Below, in pieces: positions 60,723 through 61,593 of a DNA stretch of 61,593 nt; within the stretch, counting starts at the first letter, position 1; every line of letters starts with the position of its first letter. A program made the position numbers and the translations under genes. The stretch covers positions 1 to 61,593 of the forward strand of contig SCUO01000024.1 of NCBI GenBank assembly GCA_004297395.1. Reading direction: 5' to 3'. This stretch comes from Chloroflexota bacterium (GTDB lineage: Bacteria > Chloroflexota > Limnocylindria > Limnocylindrales > CSP1-4). The notes beneath the pieces were generated by a model. The model was not told the DNA's origin, ran no database searches, and saw only the letters and a list, made by a program, of their open reading frames with translations.

Positions 60723-61593
60723 CCACCGACATGCTCGGCCAGCGGGCCAAGCGCACCGAGGACCAGCGCCTCATCACCGGCTCGGGCCGCTACGTCGACG
60801 ACATCAAGCTCCAGTCGATGGCCCACATGGCCATCCTCCGGAGCCCCTACGCCCACGCCAACATCCGATCGGTGGATGTCAGCCTGGCCAAGGCCATGCC
60901 CGGCGTCCTCGATGTCCTGACCGGCGCGGACGTGCCCTACAACCCGCTGCCGATGGCCTGGCCGGCCGGCGGCTCGGCGGGCCTCCAGAACAACGTCAAC
61001 ACGCCCCGCGCGCTCGCCACGGACAGCGTCAAGTGGACCGGCGAGGGCGTGGCCGCCGTCATCGCCGAGACCCCCGAGCAGGCCTTCGACGCGCTCGAGG
61101 CGATCGTGGTGGACTGGGAGCCGCTGCCCGCCGTGGTCGACGCCGAGAAGGCCACCCAGCCTGGCGCGCCGCAGCTCCACGAGAACGCCCCGAACAATGT
61201 CGTCTTCGACTGGACGGTCGGCGACAAGGACGGGACCGCCGCGGCCATCGACGGCGCCGAGGTCGTCGTTCGCCAGCGGCTCGTGAACCAGCGGCTCATC
61301 CCGAATCCGATGGAGACGCGCGGCGACATCGGCCTCTACAACCCGGGCACCGACGAGTACACGATCTGGATGTCGAGCCAGACGCCCCACATCCAGCGGC
61401 TGCTCCTCGCCGCGTTCGTCATGGGCGTGCCCGAGCACAAGATCCGCTGCATCAGCCCCGACGTCGGCGGCGCCTTCGGGACCAAGATCTTCACCTACGC
61501 CGACTACGTCCTCGTCCTGCTCGCCTCGAAGCGGCTCGGCGGCCGCGCCGTCAAGTGGATCGAGGGCCGGCGCGAGAACTACCAGTCCACGAT
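60719..61593 (+). CDS. coxL: Carbon monoxide dehydrogenase-type large (molybdenum) subunit, 5' part
   Basis: The first 291 codons of the molybdopterin subunit, cut by the window end. The start [25 protein letters not shown] is the family N-terminus, followed by [36 protein letters not shown]. Further on are [17 protein letters not shown] and the molybdopterin-binding start [43 protein letters not shown]. The active-site loop that separates true CO dehydrogenase (AYxCSFR, form I) from form II enzymes (AYRGAGR) lies beyond the end, so the substrate is open. ATG 60719 overlaps coxS by 4 bp. Confidence 0.87.

Overview
The window is high-GC bacterial DNA (roughly 70% G+C, strong G/C bias at third codon positions). 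It is densely packed, with many 4-bp ATGA or GTGA stop/start overlaps. The gene set (carbon monoxide dehydrogenase subunits, TadE/TadG pilus-like operons, a giant cyclic glucan synthase, B12-dependent acyl-CoA mutase parts, many ECF/LuxR regulators) and frequent leaderless genes fit a soil or freshwater Chloroflexota (Limnocylindria/Ellin6529-like) or a deep actinobacterial relative. That placement is inference; no rRNA or marker phylogeny is available here.

Layout. 135-7139: a PAS/EAL c-di-GMP phosphodiesterase, threonine dehydratase, a minimal zincin, a histone-deacetylase-like hydrolase coupled to GTP cyclohydrolase I, a GNAT gene and a truncated alpha/beta-hydrolase. 7164-20488: acyl-CoA and aldehyde metabolism (B12-binding mutase subunit, MeaB GTPase, MFS, hydroxyacyl-CoA dehydrogenase, acyl-CoA dehydrogenase, thiolase, ALDH, SDR). 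It is interrupted by a copper module of multicopper oxidase, PCuAC chaperone and a three-part Sco fusion. 20524-30657: a DUF2254 membrane protein and a 2911-residue cyclic beta-1,2-glucan synthase. 30725-30799: tRNA-Lys(CUU). 30990-34650: an ECF sigma factor and a large LuxR-type ATPase. 35800-40653: carAB behind a leader with two tandem PyrR-type hairpins and a small upstream ORF. 40637-42642: CopC plus a polytopic membrane protein. 43095-47195: an M16 peptidase pair and an MFS exporter. 47308-49282: an Asp-rich secreted protein with an ECF sigma/anti-sigma-like pair. 49341-56449: two paralogous TadE-TadE-TadG operons sharing one promoter/operator design, separated by a small PfkB-like gene. 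56710-59769: an SRAP (HMCES) gene divergent from a rhomboid gene, then a degenerate MetE-like barrel. 60210-end: coxS and the start of coxL.

The strongest regulatory themes are: (1) -10 hexamers placed 6-9 nt before start codons, indicating leaderless mRNAs; (2) two 24-bp divergent intergenic regions in which the two -10 elements share a central TA and each lies exactly 7 nt from its start codon; (3) the tandem PyrR element; and (4) the shared inverted-repeat operator of the two Tad operons. No CRISPR array, prophage or intact insertion sequence was seen.
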